From assembly GCF_947495625.1 (NCBI RefSeq), contig NZ_CANLZW010000042.1, positions 1 through 41,977 of the forward strand: DNA of 41,977 nucleotides, read 5' to 3'. Made by a program: the position numbers and the translations under genes. The DNA comes from an uncultured Cocleimonas sp. Lineage in GTDB: Bacteria; Pseudomonadota; Gammaproteobacteria; Thiotrichales; Thiotrichaceae. Under the pieces are notes generated by a model. It saw only the letters and a program-made list of their open reading frames with translations. It had not been told where the DNA came from and made no database searches. Shown here in pieces: positions 25,086 through 33,601 of this stretch. The first letter of the stretch is position 1, and every line of letters begins with the position of its first letter.

Positions 25086-26252
25086 ATGATTATCTCGATA
25101 AAACCTATTTTTCGTAGTGCATTAGTGATGCTAGTTTTCTTGATATCACTAACTGTAAATGCTGATGTAGTTAAACCTGCATTGATAGAGCTAGTTGTTA
25201 ATGAAAAGGGGCAAGTCAATATAGAAATTCGTGCCAGTATCGAAGCGCTGCTCACGGGTATAGACGGTCGCTACAAGAATACCAAAGACGCTCCAAATGC
25301 AGACGAATATGATGTGCTGCGTAAAATGGAGGCTGATGAGTTATTAGTAGAATTTGAGAAATTTAAATCTACGTTTCTAGAGCAAATTAGTCTGGTAAAT
25401 AACAGTAAAAATAAAGTCGATTTAATTTTTAAGCAGGTAAAAATTCCTGAACCAGGCTATACCAAAGTACCTCGAATAAGTCTCATAGAGCTCGCCGGGG
25501 AAGTGAGAGATTCAACTACATCGTTGACGTGGTATTACCCTGCATCATTTGGTGATAATGCGGTGCGCTTGAAACAGGTAAACAAAGTCAAGCAAGAATA
25601 TCACTGGTCGCAATGGCAGTGGTTGAAAAATGATAAGTCCAGTGAAGCTATGTCATTAACGGAGATAGTTGCGGACAAGCCTCTCTATCAAACTGTTATA
25701 TCTTATGTAGTGATAGGATTTGAGCATATTCTTCCAAAGGGTCTGGACCATATTCTATTTATTTTAGGGTTGTTTCTTTTTGGTGTCGCATTTAAGCCTC
25801 TGCTGTTGCAGGTCACCATGTTTACCGTGGCGCATACACTGACTTTAGGCTTGGCAATGAATGGCGTGATTAATCTACCCGCAAATATCGTAGAGCCTCT
25901 CATTGCTTTATCAATTGCCTATGTTGGAATTGAAAATATTTTTGCTAAACGTCTGAATAATAGCCGCTTACTGTTGGTGTTTTTATTTGGTTTGTTACAT
26001 GGTTTAGGGTTTGCTAGTGTTTTGGCGGACTTTGGAATGCCAGAAAATGCCTTTGTTACGGCTTTGATTAGTTTTAATGTGGGTGTCGAAATAGGTCAAT
26101 TGACAGTCATTCTGGCAGCATTCCTATTAGTGGGTTATTGGTTTGGAAAAAAGCCATGGTATAAAAATGTGATAGCAAAACCTGCCTCTTTAGCTATAGC
26201 ACTTATCGCTTTTTATTGGTTTATCCAGCGATTAGACTTGAATTATTTTTAA
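25086..26252 (+). CDS. HupE/UreJ-family membrane protein
   Basis: 388 aa. Signal peptide (ALVMLVFLISLTVNA), then a periplasmic domain of about 190 residues, then a six- or seven-helix membrane domain of the HupE/UreJ_2 type: FEHILPKGLDHILFILGLFL, VTMFTVAHTLTLGLA and LLHGLGFASVLADFGMP, with the typical membrane histidines. HupE/UreJ proteins are linked to nickel or other metal supply; this long form with an extracytoplasmic domain is common in gammaproteobacteria and its substrate is not settled. It lies 168 bp after soxK, past the terminator, so it has its own promoter. No strong Shine-Dalgarno at the chosen ATG. Functional tie to sox unproven. Confidence 0.8.
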   Translation: MIISIKPIFRSALVMLVFLISLTVNADVVKPALIELVVNEKGQVNIEIRASIEALLTGIDGRYKNTKDAPNADEYDVLRKMEADELLVEFEKFKSTFLEQISLVNNSKNKVDLIFKQVKIPEPGYTKVPRISLIELAGEVRDSTTSLTWYYPASFGDNAVRLKQVNKVKQEYHWSQWQWLKNDKSSEAMSLTEIVADKPLYQTVISYVVIGFEHILPKGLDHILFILGLFLFGVAFKPLLLQVTMFTVAHTLTLGLAMNGVINLPANIVEPLIALSIAYVGIENIFAKRLNNSRLLLVFLFGLLHGLGFASVLADFGMPENAFVTALISFNVGVEIGQLTVILAAFLLVGYWFGKKPWYKNVIAKPASLAIALIAFYWFIQRLDLNYF

Positions 26253-26255
26253 TAG

Positions 26256-26273
26256 GCCTGATAATCAGGCTTT
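26256..26273 (+). terminator. Weak hairpin after the HupE/UreJ-like gene
   Basis: GCCTGA, loop TAA, TCAGGC, then TTTA, directly past the stop codon. The stem is GC-rich but short and the U-run is only three bases, so termination may be partial and let some transcription reach thioredoxin. Confidence 0.45.
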
Positions 26274-26320
26274 ACACTATTGAATTATACAATTAGTGAA
26301 TAACACTGGAGAAACAAAAA

Positions 26321-26641
26321 GTGAGCATTGTAAGCCTGAGTGATGATTCATTCGAACAAGATGTTTTAAAAAGTAGCACACCTGTTTTAGTAGATTACTG
26401 GGCAGAATGGTGTGGTCCTTGTAAATCTGTTGCCCCAATACTTGAAGAGTTAGCGGCAGAATATAAAGGCAAAGTAACTATTGCTAAATTAAATATTGAT
26501 GACAATGGTGACACTCCACCTAAATACGGTATTCGTGGCATTCCAACACTAATGCTATTTAAGGATGGTGAAGTTGCAGCAACTAAAGTTGGCGCATTAA
26601 ACAAATCACAATTGACAGCATTTTTAGATCAGAATATTTAA
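26321..26641 (+). CDS. trxA: Thioredoxin
   Basis: 106 aa, full-length classical thioredoxin: active site W-C31-G-P-C34-K after DYWAEW, the cis-proline loop [14 protein letters not shown], and the conserved Asp buried near the active site. No signal peptide, so a cytoplasmic disulfide reductase. It starts with GTG, supported by GGAG nine bases upstream and by the family N-terminus. The gene order trxA-rho is common in gammaproteobacteria, favouring the housekeeping gene rather than a Sox-specific SoxW (which would be exported). Confidence 0.93.
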   Translation: MSIVSLSDDSFEQDVLKSSTPVLVDYWAEWCGPCKSVAPILEELAAEYKGKVTIAKLNIDDNGDTPPKYGIRGIPTLMLFKDGEVAATKVGALNKSQLTAFLDQNI

Positions 26642-26653
26642 TTAGACTTTTCA

Positions 26654-26692
26654 TAGTCCAGCTTATCTCTTAAAGCTGGACTAATATTTTTT
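26654..26692 (+). terminator. Intrinsic terminator of thioredoxin gene
   Basis: An 11-bp perfect stem (TAGTCCAGCTT / AAGCTGGACTA), 8-nt loop, then ATATTTTTT, 13 bp past the stop codon. Confidence 0.9.
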
Positions 26693-26978
26693 CACGTGAT
26701 ACCTTTGGTTTAGTTGTTCGAGACTGTACTCCTTGTTTCGCCATTTCAGGCGGAAAATTACAAGCATATTTTATAAATCAAACACTTAATAATAACTTTA
26801 TTATTTTTTTTCTAAAATCCCATATCGTAAATAAATTCTTTCATTCAAAGTTCTTGTTATGGCTAAGCCATAGAATTTAATTAATCGATAATGTGTACTG
26901 AAACGAAAAACTACTCTAAATCTAGAATAACTATTCTATTTATCTAACCTTATCTTTCAATTATCTTAAATCTCACCT
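26693..26978. promoter_or_regulatory. rho leader and promoter region
   Basis: 286 bp between the trxA terminator and rho. In other gammaproteobacteria rho has a long autoregulated leader where Rho itself terminates early; a leader of similar length is possible here. The sequence is AT-rich, with one bulged hairpin near 26731-26752 (TTTCGCC / GGCGGAAA). No uORF with a ribosome binding site was found. Confidence 0.35.
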
Positions 26979-28235
26979 ATGAATCTTACTGAATTAAAAC
27001 AAAAAACTCCTCCCGAAATTCTAGCTATTGCCAAAGAAAAAGGCGTTGATGGAATGTCCCGTGCTCGTAAACAAGATGTAATCTTTGCCATTTTAAAAGC
27101 TGTTGCCAAAGAAGGTGATGACATTTATGGAGACGGTGTATTAGAAATATTACAGGATGGGTTTGGTTTCTTAAGATCGAGTGACAGTAACTATGTTGCT
27201 GGTGCTGATGATATTTACGTATCTCCAAGTCAGATACGCCGTTTTGGTTTAAGAACAGGTGACACGGTTGCCGGAAAAATACGTACACCGAAAGATAGCG
27301 AGCGTTATTTTGCACTGCTTAAAGTAGATACAATCAACACTGAGCCGCCAGAAAACGCACGTAATAAATTATTATTTGAAAACCTGACGCCACTTCATCC
27401 TGATGAAAGAATGCGTATGGAGCGTGGTAACGGCAGTACTGAGGATATTACTGCTCGAGTTATCGATATTGTCGCTCCAATTGGTAAAGGTCAGCGTGGT
27501 TTGATCATTGCACCGCCAAAAGCGGGTAAAACAATGATGTTGCAGAACATTGCGCAAAGTATCGCAACGAATCAGCCTGATGCTCACCTTATCGTTCTTC
27601 TGATAGATGAACGTCCTGAGGAAGTGACAGAAATGTCTCGCATGGTTCAAGGTGAGGTTGTTTCTTCTACGTTTGATGAACCAGCAACACGCCACGTGCA
27701 AGTTGCAGAAATGGTAATTGAGAAAGCGAAACGCCTGGTTGAGCATAAGAAAGACGTTATCATTCTATTAGATTCTATTACGCGTTTGGCTCGTGCTTAC
27801 AACACTGTAGTACCTTCATCCGGTAAAGTATTAACAGGTGGTGTGGATGCGAATGCATTGCATCGTCCTAAGCGTTTCTTTGGTGCGGCGCGTAATCTTG
27901 AAGAAGGCGGTAGTTTAACGATTCTTGCTACTGCTCTTATAGATACTGGTTCAAAGATGGACGAAGTTATCTATGAAGAATTTAAAGGTACCGGTAACTC
28001 AGAATTACATCTAGATCGTAAGATTTCTGAGAAGCGTGTATACCCTGCAATCAACGTTAATCGTTCTGGTACTCGTCGTGAAGAGTTACTCGTCGGTGAA
28101 GACGAATTACAGAGTCTTTGGATCTTGCGTAAATTCCTACATCCGATGGAAGAAGTTGAAGCGATGGAGTTCTTGTTTGATAAGTTACAAAAGACAAAAA
28201 CCAATGAAGAATTCTTCAATAATATGAAAGGCTAA
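26979..28235 (+). CDS. rho: Transcription termination factor Rho
   Basis: 418 aa, the normal length. N-terminal helical and cold-shock-like RNA-binding domain ([39 protein letters not shown]). Walker [13 protein letters not shown], Walker [17 protein letters not shown], the Q-loop segment [20 protein letters not shown] and the R-loop [12 protein letters not shown] are all present. A hexameric RNA helicase that ends transcription at non-hairpin sites. Highly conserved, with no inserted domain. Confidence 0.98.
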   Translation: MNLTELKQKTPPEILAIAKEKGVDGMSRARKQDVIFAILKAVAKEGDDIYGDGVLEILQDGFGFLRSSDSNYVAGADDIYVSPSQIRRFGLRTGDTVAGKIRTPKDSERYFALLKVDTINTEPPENARNKLLFENLTPLHPDERMRMERGNGSTEDITARVIDIVAPIGKGQRGLIIAPPKAGKTMMLQNIAQSIATNQPDAHLIVLLIDERPEEVTEMSRMVQGEVVSSTFDEPATRHVQVAEMVIEKAKRLVEHKKDVIILLDSITRLARAYNTVVPSSGKVLTGGVDANALHRPKRFFGAARNLEEGGSLTILATALIDTGSKMDEVIYEEFKGTGNSELHLDRKISEKRVYPAINVNRSGTRREELLVGEDELQSLWILRKFLHPMEEVEAMEFLFDKLQKTKTNEEFFNNMKG

Positions 28236-28256
28236 TAGTAATACTAGCCGTTCTAT

Positions 28257-28292
28257 AAGCCTCTAGGGACATTGTCGCTAGGGGCTTTTTTA
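28257..28292 (+). terminator. Intrinsic terminator of rho
   Basis: AAGCCTCTAG pairs with CTAGGGGCTT (one G-U) across an 11-nt loop and is followed by a T-run. It lies 21 bp past the rho stop codon. Confidence 0.92.
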
Positions 28293-28390
28293 TTGCCGTT
28301 TGTATTTTGATTTATTTTCACTACAATGGCTGTAACTTGTCCTTTTTGATGTGGGCATTATTCTGATGAATTAGTGATTGGAGAAATTAC

Positions 28391-28597
28391 ATGGCAGCTG
28401 AATTAGAGCTTCGTTGGTTGAAGACAGATAAAGTTAGAGGGGCCGCAAAACGCTTCGCTAAATTCTGTAAAGAAGATGTAAAAGAGCAGTCAGAAAAAGA
28501 AGATTTCGATATCGATAAGTATGAAGATGCCGTTAAGCTTGTACTTCAAAAACTAGATGACTCTATTTCTGTAGAGGAGCTGTTCCATGCTGATTAA
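28391..28597 (+). CDS. 68-aa acidic protein paired with a Rad50-like ATPase
   Basis: 68 aa, family not recognised. Highly charged (KEDVKEQSEKEDFDIDKYED) and predicted helical, with no signal peptide or cysteine pair; one Cys near the centre. GGAG precedes the ATG. Its last codons overlap the start of the ATPase gene by 11 bp, so the two are translationally coupled and probably produced in fixed ratio. It sits where Rad50/SbcC/YhaN-type ATPases usually have a nuclease partner (an SbcD-like phosphoesterase), yet is far too small to be one. A regulatory or adaptor subunit is the most reasonable guess. Confidence 0.75.
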   Translation: MAAELELRWLKTDKVRGAAKRFAKFCKEDVKEQSEKEDFDIDKYEDAVKLVLQKLDDSISVEELFHAD

Positions 28598-30479
28598 ATC
28601 TCTAGTTGCCACCAACTTTCGCAAATACCATAAGCTTGAAGTCACCGATATTCCTGAATCAGGGGTTATTACTGTAGCTGGCTCAAATGAATCAGGAAAA
28701 ACCAGTATAGGTGAATCCATCTGTTTTGCGCTTTTCGGCAGAACATTTTTCCTCGATGAAAAAAATCTCGGTAAACTCGTTTCCTGGGGATCAGATGTTT
28801 CTGATGTCACCATAAATTTTATTTCGGGTGATGATGATATTTACGAGCTGACTCGAAGTGTCGATCGCAAAGGGGTATCAAAAGCAACACTGCAAAAAAT
28901 TACCGGTGATGATGAGGGAAATAACAAAATCGATGGTGTGGATGAAGTCGCTAAAGCGTTACCTAAAATTCTAGGTTTTGATTACGATGCCTTTGCTAAT
29001 TCGTTTTACCTCGCTCAAAGAGAGTTAACATCTCCAGATCCACAAAGTAGCACCATAAAACAAATGGCGGGTATTGGCGCTTACGCTCAAATTACCGACG
29101 ATTTCGAAAAATCTAATATTCAGAATGAAGAAGCAATCAAAGAGTTAATGCCACAGGTAGAATCGACTCAAGCCGATCTGGATGAAATTCAACTGGATGA
29201 AACCTGGCTCCCAGAATTAATTGATGCCGAAGAAACTTTGGGCACAGAGCAAAGGGACAGAGAGCGATTAGTCGGCCATTTGAATGATAATGGTGAACTG
29301 TACTCAAATAATTATGATGCTTTTCACAGTGCCAGAAAAGCTTTTGGCACTTTCTCTTTTTTGGGTAAGTTATTATTTCCAATAACTGTAATTTTATGGA
29401 TATTGTGGGTTTTAAATACTTATTTTAAAGACTCATCAATGGAATCTTTATCGACTTTATCGACTTCAATGAGTGAAGAAAAAATTTCGACTTATGCCAG
29501 CATGGCAGATAATTGGCTATTACCAGCCGCGATAATTACATTGATTGGTTACCTGATCACACTGGTTGTGCGTAAGAACTCTCAGGCAACTATGGTTAGG
29601 TTAGATGAAGAGGCGGAAGGCTTCTCTGGTTCCTTGCAGCATGGTCATCGATACGTAACAACATTGGTGGAAACCTTATTGCCAGAACGTGTTGTGCAAA
29701 TGCTTCATGAAAGAAAAGAAGCGCCTTCCACACTTCAAATTCTTCCTCCAAGAGAGCAATTCAATAATCTGTCGCAATTAGCTGAAGGTACTACTGGCTA
29801 TAAGGCTGATACCGAGGAAATTACGGCTGCAGTAACAAGGTTAACCGATTCACTAAAAAAACAAGATGGTGAAATAGAAGATTTGGGTAGAGAGTTACTT
29901 GGCGACATCAGTAAAGAGAAAGAGCGTTCTGACAAGGCTGGGAATTTACGATCTACCTTGCAAAGCCTCAATAAGGTTGTAGATAAATGTAAATACAGTA
30001 TCGAAACACAAAATATTTCAATTGGGTTAATGCAACGTGCGGCGAAAGATTCAGTCGAACTTTTCAATCAAAATATTTCCGATATATCAGCGAATACGTT
30101 GCCTAAGTTTACTGAAGGCCGTTACAGTGAAGTAAGAATCGCAGAGGATTTTAGCGTACAAATTTACTCTGGCGAAAAGACCGATTATATGGATTTCGAT
30201 GAGATATCCTCGGGAACTCAGCGTCAGGTTATGCTGGCATTGAGAATGGCGATGTCCGAAGAGTTAGCGAAGAATTCTGGCAATGAAAAGCAATTTATCT
30301 TCCTTGATGAGCCATTTGCTTTCTTTGATCAGTTAAGAACAAATGCAACAATGCGTGCACTACCAGATGTCAGTAATGTGATTAATCAGGTCTGGATTTC
30401 TGCACAGGAATTCCCGGCAGATGTACAAGTGGCTAAGGCGATTATATGTCCGCTGGATGGCACGGAGCTTATCGTTTAG
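28587..30479 (+). CDS. Rad50/SbcC-like ATPase with a central transmembrane hairpin
   Basis: 630 aa. The two halves of an SMC/Rad50-type ABC head are complete: Walker A GSNESGKTS (32-40), Q-loop YLAQRELT, signature ISSGTQRQ (540-547) and Walker B FIFLDEP (570-576). Between them are shorter helical arms, and at the apex, where Rad50 has a CxxC zinc hook, two transmembrane helices instead (about 259-280, FLGKLLFPITVILWILWVLN; and 311-328, LLPAAIITLIGYLITLVV) around a loop of about 30 residues. That topology puts the ATP head in the cytoplasm and the loop outside. Relatives act on DNA ends; a membrane-anchored function here is inference. No nuclease gene is adjacent. Confidence 0.8.
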   Translation: MLIKSLVATNFRKYHKLEVTDIPESGVITVAGSNESGKTSIGESICFALFGRTFFLDEKNLGKLVSWGSDVSDVTINFISGDDDIYELTRSVDRKGVSKATLQKITGDDEGNNKIDGVDEVAKALPKILGFDYDAFANSFYLAQRELTSPDPQSSTIKQMAGIGAYAQITDDFEKSNIQNEEAIKELMPQVESTQADLDEIQLDETWLPELIDAEETLGTEQRDRERLVGHLNDNGELYSNNYDAFHSARKAFGTFSFLGKLLFPITVILWILWVLNTYFKDSSMESLSTLSTSMSEEKISTYASMADNWLLPAAIITLIGYLITLVVRKNSQATMVRLDEEAEGFSGSLQHGHRYVTTLVETLLPERVVQMLHERKEAPSTLQILPPREQFNNLSQLAEGTTGYKADTEEITAAVTRLTDSLKKQDGEIEDLGRELLGDISKEKERSDKAGNLRSTLQSLNKVVDKCKYSIETQNISIGLMQRAAKDSVELFNQNISDISANTLPKFTEGRYSEVRIAEDFSVQIYSGEKTDYMDFDEISSGTQRQVMLALRMAMSEELAKNSGNEKQFIFLDEPFAFFDQLRTNATMRALPDVSNVINQVWISAQEFPADVQVAKAIICPLDGTELIV

Positions 30480-30500
30480 TTTTGAGCAGTTAATAGTATG

Positions 30501-30540
30501 CAATAAAAACCCCCTTAAAGTAGGGGGGTGACTTAAATCT
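30501..30540 (+). repeat. G-tract intergenic element, copy 2 (also a - strand terminator)
   Basis: Core AAAGTAGGGGGGTGAC (30517-30532) preceded by CAATAAAAACCCCC, nearly identical to copy 1 over 32 bases. CCCCCT/AGGGGG form a 6-bp stem; read on the - strand the hairpin is followed by TTTTTATTG, a good intrinsic terminator for the DUF4124 gene. It lies between convergent genes. Confidence 0.85.
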
Positions 30541-30572
30541 ATTTTAGATATAAATATTCGATAAGAATCATC

Positions 30573-31067
30573 TTATTCTCTGAATGTTTTTGTATCACAG
30601 TTCTTAAAAAGTAAATTTTTATACTTCTTGCGGTTTTTCTCCAGCTTTTTATATTCAGAGTTTTTATAGCCGCTTCTCATTTTATCCGAATAGTGATCGA
30701 GCTTTTCTTTATAACGCTGACAGCGTTGTATGCTGTGCTTACCCGTTTTGAATTTTTTGTTATGTTGCTTCTTTTTACTTGAATTTTGCGTTGTGTAAAT
30801 AGTCGTTTGAGTATTGTTTATCTGAGTCGAATAGTTGTAAGTAGTAATGGTATGACTATTATTACTTTCCTTACTGTTTGGCTCTGTCACTTCTATGGTT
30901 TGCGTTTTGTATTGCTTACTTTTAGTCGGACGCTTATCCGTAAAGACTGGTGTGCCACCCGTAGATTGATACGAATACACTTCTTTTTTATTGAATCCAT
31001 CCGCATGGCCTGAGCTAGATAGCAGAACTACGACAAGACCTAATAGGTAATTATTTTTTATTATCAT
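30573..31067 (-). CDS. DUF4124-domain secreted protein
   Basis: 164 aa. Signal peptide (LLGLVVVLLSSSGHA), then a short DUF4124 module: EVYSYQSTGGTPVFTDKRP, the usual Tyr-x-Trp/Tyr-x-Asp-xx-Gly pattern ending in F-T/S-D-x-P. A Ser/Thr/Asn-rich low-complexity linker and a very basic C-terminus (KKKQHNKKFKTGKH, KKLEKNRKKYKN) follow, with two cysteines that could pair. DUF4124 proteins are small periplasmic proteins of unknown function in gammaproteobacteria. The gene stands alone between two G-tract elements. Confidence 0.75.
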   Translation of the reverse strand: MIIKNNYLLGLVVVLLSSSGHADGFNKKEVYSYQSTGGTPVFTDKRPTKSKQYKTQTIEVTEPNSKESNNSHTITTYNYSTQINNTQTTIYTTQNSSKKKQHNKKFKTGKHSIQRCQRYKEKLDHYSDKMRSGYKNSEYKKLEKNRKKYKNLLFKNCDTKTFRE

Positions 31068-31150
31068 TGTTTATTAATTTTTATTTGATGTGCAAAGTTT
31101 AGCTAAGTATCAAAAGTACATCAAACCGATCAGATAAATGGAAAAGATAA

Positions 31151-31184
31151 AAAAGGGCTTTAAAGTAGGGGGGGGACTTTCGTT
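31151..31184 (+). repeat. G-tract intergenic element, copy 3 (G8)
   Basis: AAAGTA, then eight G, then ACTTT (31162-31180), after AAAAAAGGGCTT. The flanks AAAGT/ACTTT pair around the G-run. It begins about 30 bp past the stop of the minus-strand MocR-type gene, in the terminator position, but read on - it has no GC stem, so it is weaker as a terminator than copies 1 and 2. Confidence 0.75.
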
Positions 31185-31213
31185 TATAAGATTAACTTCG
31201 ATAAACGCAGAAA

Positions 31214-32629
31214 TTAACTGTTACTTATAATTCGTCCCAATTTTATCATCGCTTCTTCTAATTGATCTTTAGTGGCTCTGCCATAATTAATTCGTATGAA
31301 GTTTTTATACTCTCCGCTCACTGAGAATAGTGGACCGGGAGCAATGCTGATATTTTCGTATTTGGCATCTTCATAGAGTTTCATGCTGTTGATATGTTCC
31401 TCTAGTTCTAGCCAAATCACATAGCCGCCTTCAGGGTGAGTCAGCCTAATATTTTTTGGTAGATGTAGCGTGGCGAGGTGAAGAAAGTAATCACGTTGAT
31501 CTTTATAATGGCGACGCATTTGTCTCAGGTGGCGATCGAAAATACCTAATTCCAGATAACGTGCGGCAGTTTTTGCAGGTACAGTGGCGCCTGCCATACT
31601 ATTACATACTTTTAACTGGGTGACTTCGTTTAACCATCTACCAGGAATAGCCCAACCAATCCTTAAACCCGGCGAAAGTGATTTAGATAATGAGGAGCAG
31701 AGTAAAACATTGCTATTTGCGCATGTTTCATCAAAGGCTTTAATTGCCTTGGGGCGTTGCGCGTTGTAACTGAGTTCTGCGTAAATATCATCTTCTATTA
31801 TCGGAACATCGGCGGCTTTAAGTAGTTTTCTGAGTTTTGATTTTTTTTCATCACTCATAACATAACCCAGTGGATTACTGAAATTAGGTGTGAGCACACA
31901 GGCACTAATATCCCATTGCGCAATGGCATCTTGTATCGCACTCAGGCTCACACCTTTTTCGGCATGAGTAGGAATTTCCAGTACTTTTAGCCCTAAGGAT
32001 TCAATCGCTTTTAAGGTGCCAAAGTAGCTGGGAGATTCCACGATGACTGTATCGCCGGCTTTGGTGACCGCTCTCAGGCATAACGTTATTGCTTCCTGAC
32101 AACCTGTGGTGATCACAATTTCATCGGGGTGAATGTTTACGCCTGCGTTTATCATGCGCCGGGCAATTTGACGTCTTAAATCTTCGTTGCCGGCGGGAGT
32201 ATCATAATCCGCAATATTAGGCTCTTCTCTGATGACTTTGGTCATAATGCGATTCAGCGCTTTTACTGAAGGCACGTCAGTAAAAGGTGGCGCTGTTCCT
32301 AACTGTATTACGTTTTCATCCTGTGTGGTTTGCATTAACGTTACTGCAAGTGAATCGATATTAACGTCTGATGGTTCGGCTGTCGGTTTGCTGATGGCAG
32401 GAGGGTTGTTTCTTTCAAATTGAGGGCGAACATAAAAGCCTGATTGTGGGCGTGGTTCAATAAGCATTTGATCTTGAAGTAATTCATAGCCACGAATCAC
32501 GCTAGAAATACTCAAGCCCATTTCCGCTGAACATTGACGTACCGATGGGACTTTTTCTCCAGCCCTGAGTAGACCATTTTTGATTTGATCACTGATGTGA
32601 TCGGCAACTTGTTGGTAGCGGGTTGTCAT
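31214..32629 (-). CDS. MocR-type transcriptional regulator with aminotransferase domain
   Basis: 471 aa, the standard MocR/PdxR/GabR layout. An N-terminal GntR winged helix (residues 1-70: YQQVADHISDQIKNG ... KVPSVRQCSAEMGLSISSV) is joined by a linker to a fold-type I aminotransferase domain. ITTGCQEAITLCLRA, NFSNPLGYV and the PLP-lysine segment SSLSKSLSPGLRIGW are visible. These regulators sense PLP or amino-acid adducts rather than transaminate. It is divergent from phzF and the aminotransferase, 180 bp away, and probably controls them through the inverted repeat at 32652-32682. The ATG has only a GAGA as a weak Shine-Dalgarno. Confidence 0.88.
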   Translation of the reverse strand: MTTRYQQVADHISDQIKNGLLRAGEKVPSVRQCSAEMGLSISSVIRGYELLQDQMLIEPRPQSGFYVRPQFERNNPPAISKPTAEPSDVNIDSLAVTLMQTTQDENVIQLGTAPPFTDVPSVKALNRIMTKVIREEPNIADYDTPAGNEDLRRQIARRMINAGVNIHPDEIVITTGCQEAITLCLRAVTKAGDTVIVESPSYFGTLKAIESLGLKVLEIPTHAEKGVSLSAIQDAIAQWDISACVLTPNFSNPLGYVMSDEKKSKLRKLLKAADVPIIEDDIYAELSYNAQRPKAIKAFDETCANSNVLLCSSLSKSLSPGLRIGWAIPGRWLNEVTQLKVCNSMAGATVPAKTAARYLELGIFDRHLRQMRRHYKDQRDYFLHLATLHLPKNIRLTHPEGGYVIWLELEEHINSMKLYEDAKYENISIAPGPLFSVSGEYKNFIRINYGRATKDQLEEAMIKLGRIISNS

Positions 32630-32651
32630 GTCATTTCTCTTTATAAAAACA

Positions 32652-32682
32652 GGTACAGATCTAAATTAACTAAAACTGTACC
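32652..32682. promoter_or_regulatory. Inverted repeat, candidate MocR operator
   Basis: GGTACAG, 17 bases, CTGTACC: perfect 7-bp arms whose centres are 24 bp apart, about 2.3 helical turns, in the divergent region between the MocR gene and phzF. Placed 23 bp from the MocR start codon, it fits autoregulation plus control of the divergent operon. Confidence 0.6.
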
Positions 32683-32762
32683 GTATCAAATATAAAATAT
32701 TGAATCTGTATTCTAATATGACACAATAGTATATTGATGTGCAAATAAAGCGGAGCTTGGCG

Positions 32763-32813
32763 ATGGCTTATTTAGTTAACGGCTTAGTCGGGTATAACAA
32801 GGTTAAACAATGA
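32763..32813 (+). CDS. 16-aa upstream ORF coupled to phzF
   Basis: ATG with CGGAG eight bases upstream, then 16 codons (MAYLVNGLVGYNKVKQ) and TGA. The stop overlaps the phzF ATG as ATGA, so the leader would feed ribosomes straight into phzF. The phzF start itself has only AAGG at a longer distance. No run of one amino acid suggests classic attenuation. Confidence 0.4.
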   Translation: MAYLVNGLVGYNKVKQ

Positions 32814-33601
32814 TTAATTTATTTCAGGTTGATGCATTCACAGATAAACAATTCAGCGGTAATCCAGCTGGCGTTTGTATTCTTCCTAAAGGACATCAAC
32901 AGACAGATGTGTGGATGCAAAGTCTGGCAGAAGAAATGAATCTGCCAGAGACCGCTTTTGCTGAAGAAGTTGAAGGGGCACACTATGCTTTAAGGTGGTT
33001 TACTCCGACTACAGAAGTCAAATTATGTGGTCATGCGACTTTAGCTACGGCACATGTCTTATGGTCTGAAGGACTTATCGCAAATAGCGAAACTATCTGT
33101 TTTGATACATTAAGTGGCAAACTAAAGGTGGCTTACCAGGATTCTCTGATCAGTCTTGATTTCCCTCAGCAGCTTTCTTACGAGTGTAAAGAACCAATAG
33201 GTTTAGAGATGGCTTTGGGCTGTGACATTCTAAATACCTATCAAGCAGGTGAAAACTTATTGATAGAGGTGAAGAATGAAGAAACAGTCAGAAACATAAC
33301 ACCGTATATACAGCAGTTAGAGCTTCTGGATGCTGAATGTGTGATCGTTACTGCTAAAGGTAATAGTGTTGATTTTGTCTCCCGGGTGTTCGGACCTAAC
33401 GTCGGAATCAATGAAGATCCAGTTACGGGATCGACACATTGTTCACTCGCGCCTTTTTGGGCAGAAAAATTGAATAAAACGCAAATGAATGCTTTACAGT
33501 TATCCAAACGTGGAGGAGCATTGCAGGTCGAATTAGTGGGCGACAGAGTCAGTATTGCAGGACAGGCCACGACAGTATTTAAAGGTGAACTCTATGAGTG
33601 A
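32810..33601 (+). CDS. PhzF-family epimerase/isomerase-like protein
   Basis: 263 aa, the usual PhzF length. N-terminus INLFQVDAFTDKQFSGNPAG, then NLPETAFA (with the candidate catalytic Glu), LRWFTPTTEVKLCGHATLAT and, in the second half, DPVTGSTHCSLAPFWAEKL: all family signatures of the two-lobed diaminopimelate-epimerase-like fold. Members catalyse proton shifts on small acids; most, like this one, have unknown substrates and are not phenazine genes. It overlaps the downstream aminotransferase by eight bases, so both probably act in one amino-acid-related pathway under the divergent MocR regulator. Confidence 0.9.
   Translation: MINLFQVDAFTDKQFSGNPAGVCILPKGHQQTDVWMQSLAEEMNLPETAFAEEVEGAHYALRWFTPTTEVKLCGHATLATAHVLWSEGLIANSETICFDTLSGKLKVAYQDSLISLDFPQQLSYECKEPIGLEMALGCDILNTYQAGENLLIEVKNEETVRNITPYIQQLELLDAECVIVTAKGNSVDFVSRVFGPNVGINEDPVTGSTHCSLAPFWAEKLNKTQMNALQLSKRGGALQVELVGDRVSIAGQATTVFKGELYE

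Noticed and set aside
33555-33593. Earlier ATG start for the aminotransferase
   Set aside because: It would add 13 residues from within phzF with no family match; the ATG at 33594 has a ribosome binding site and a natural N-terminus.
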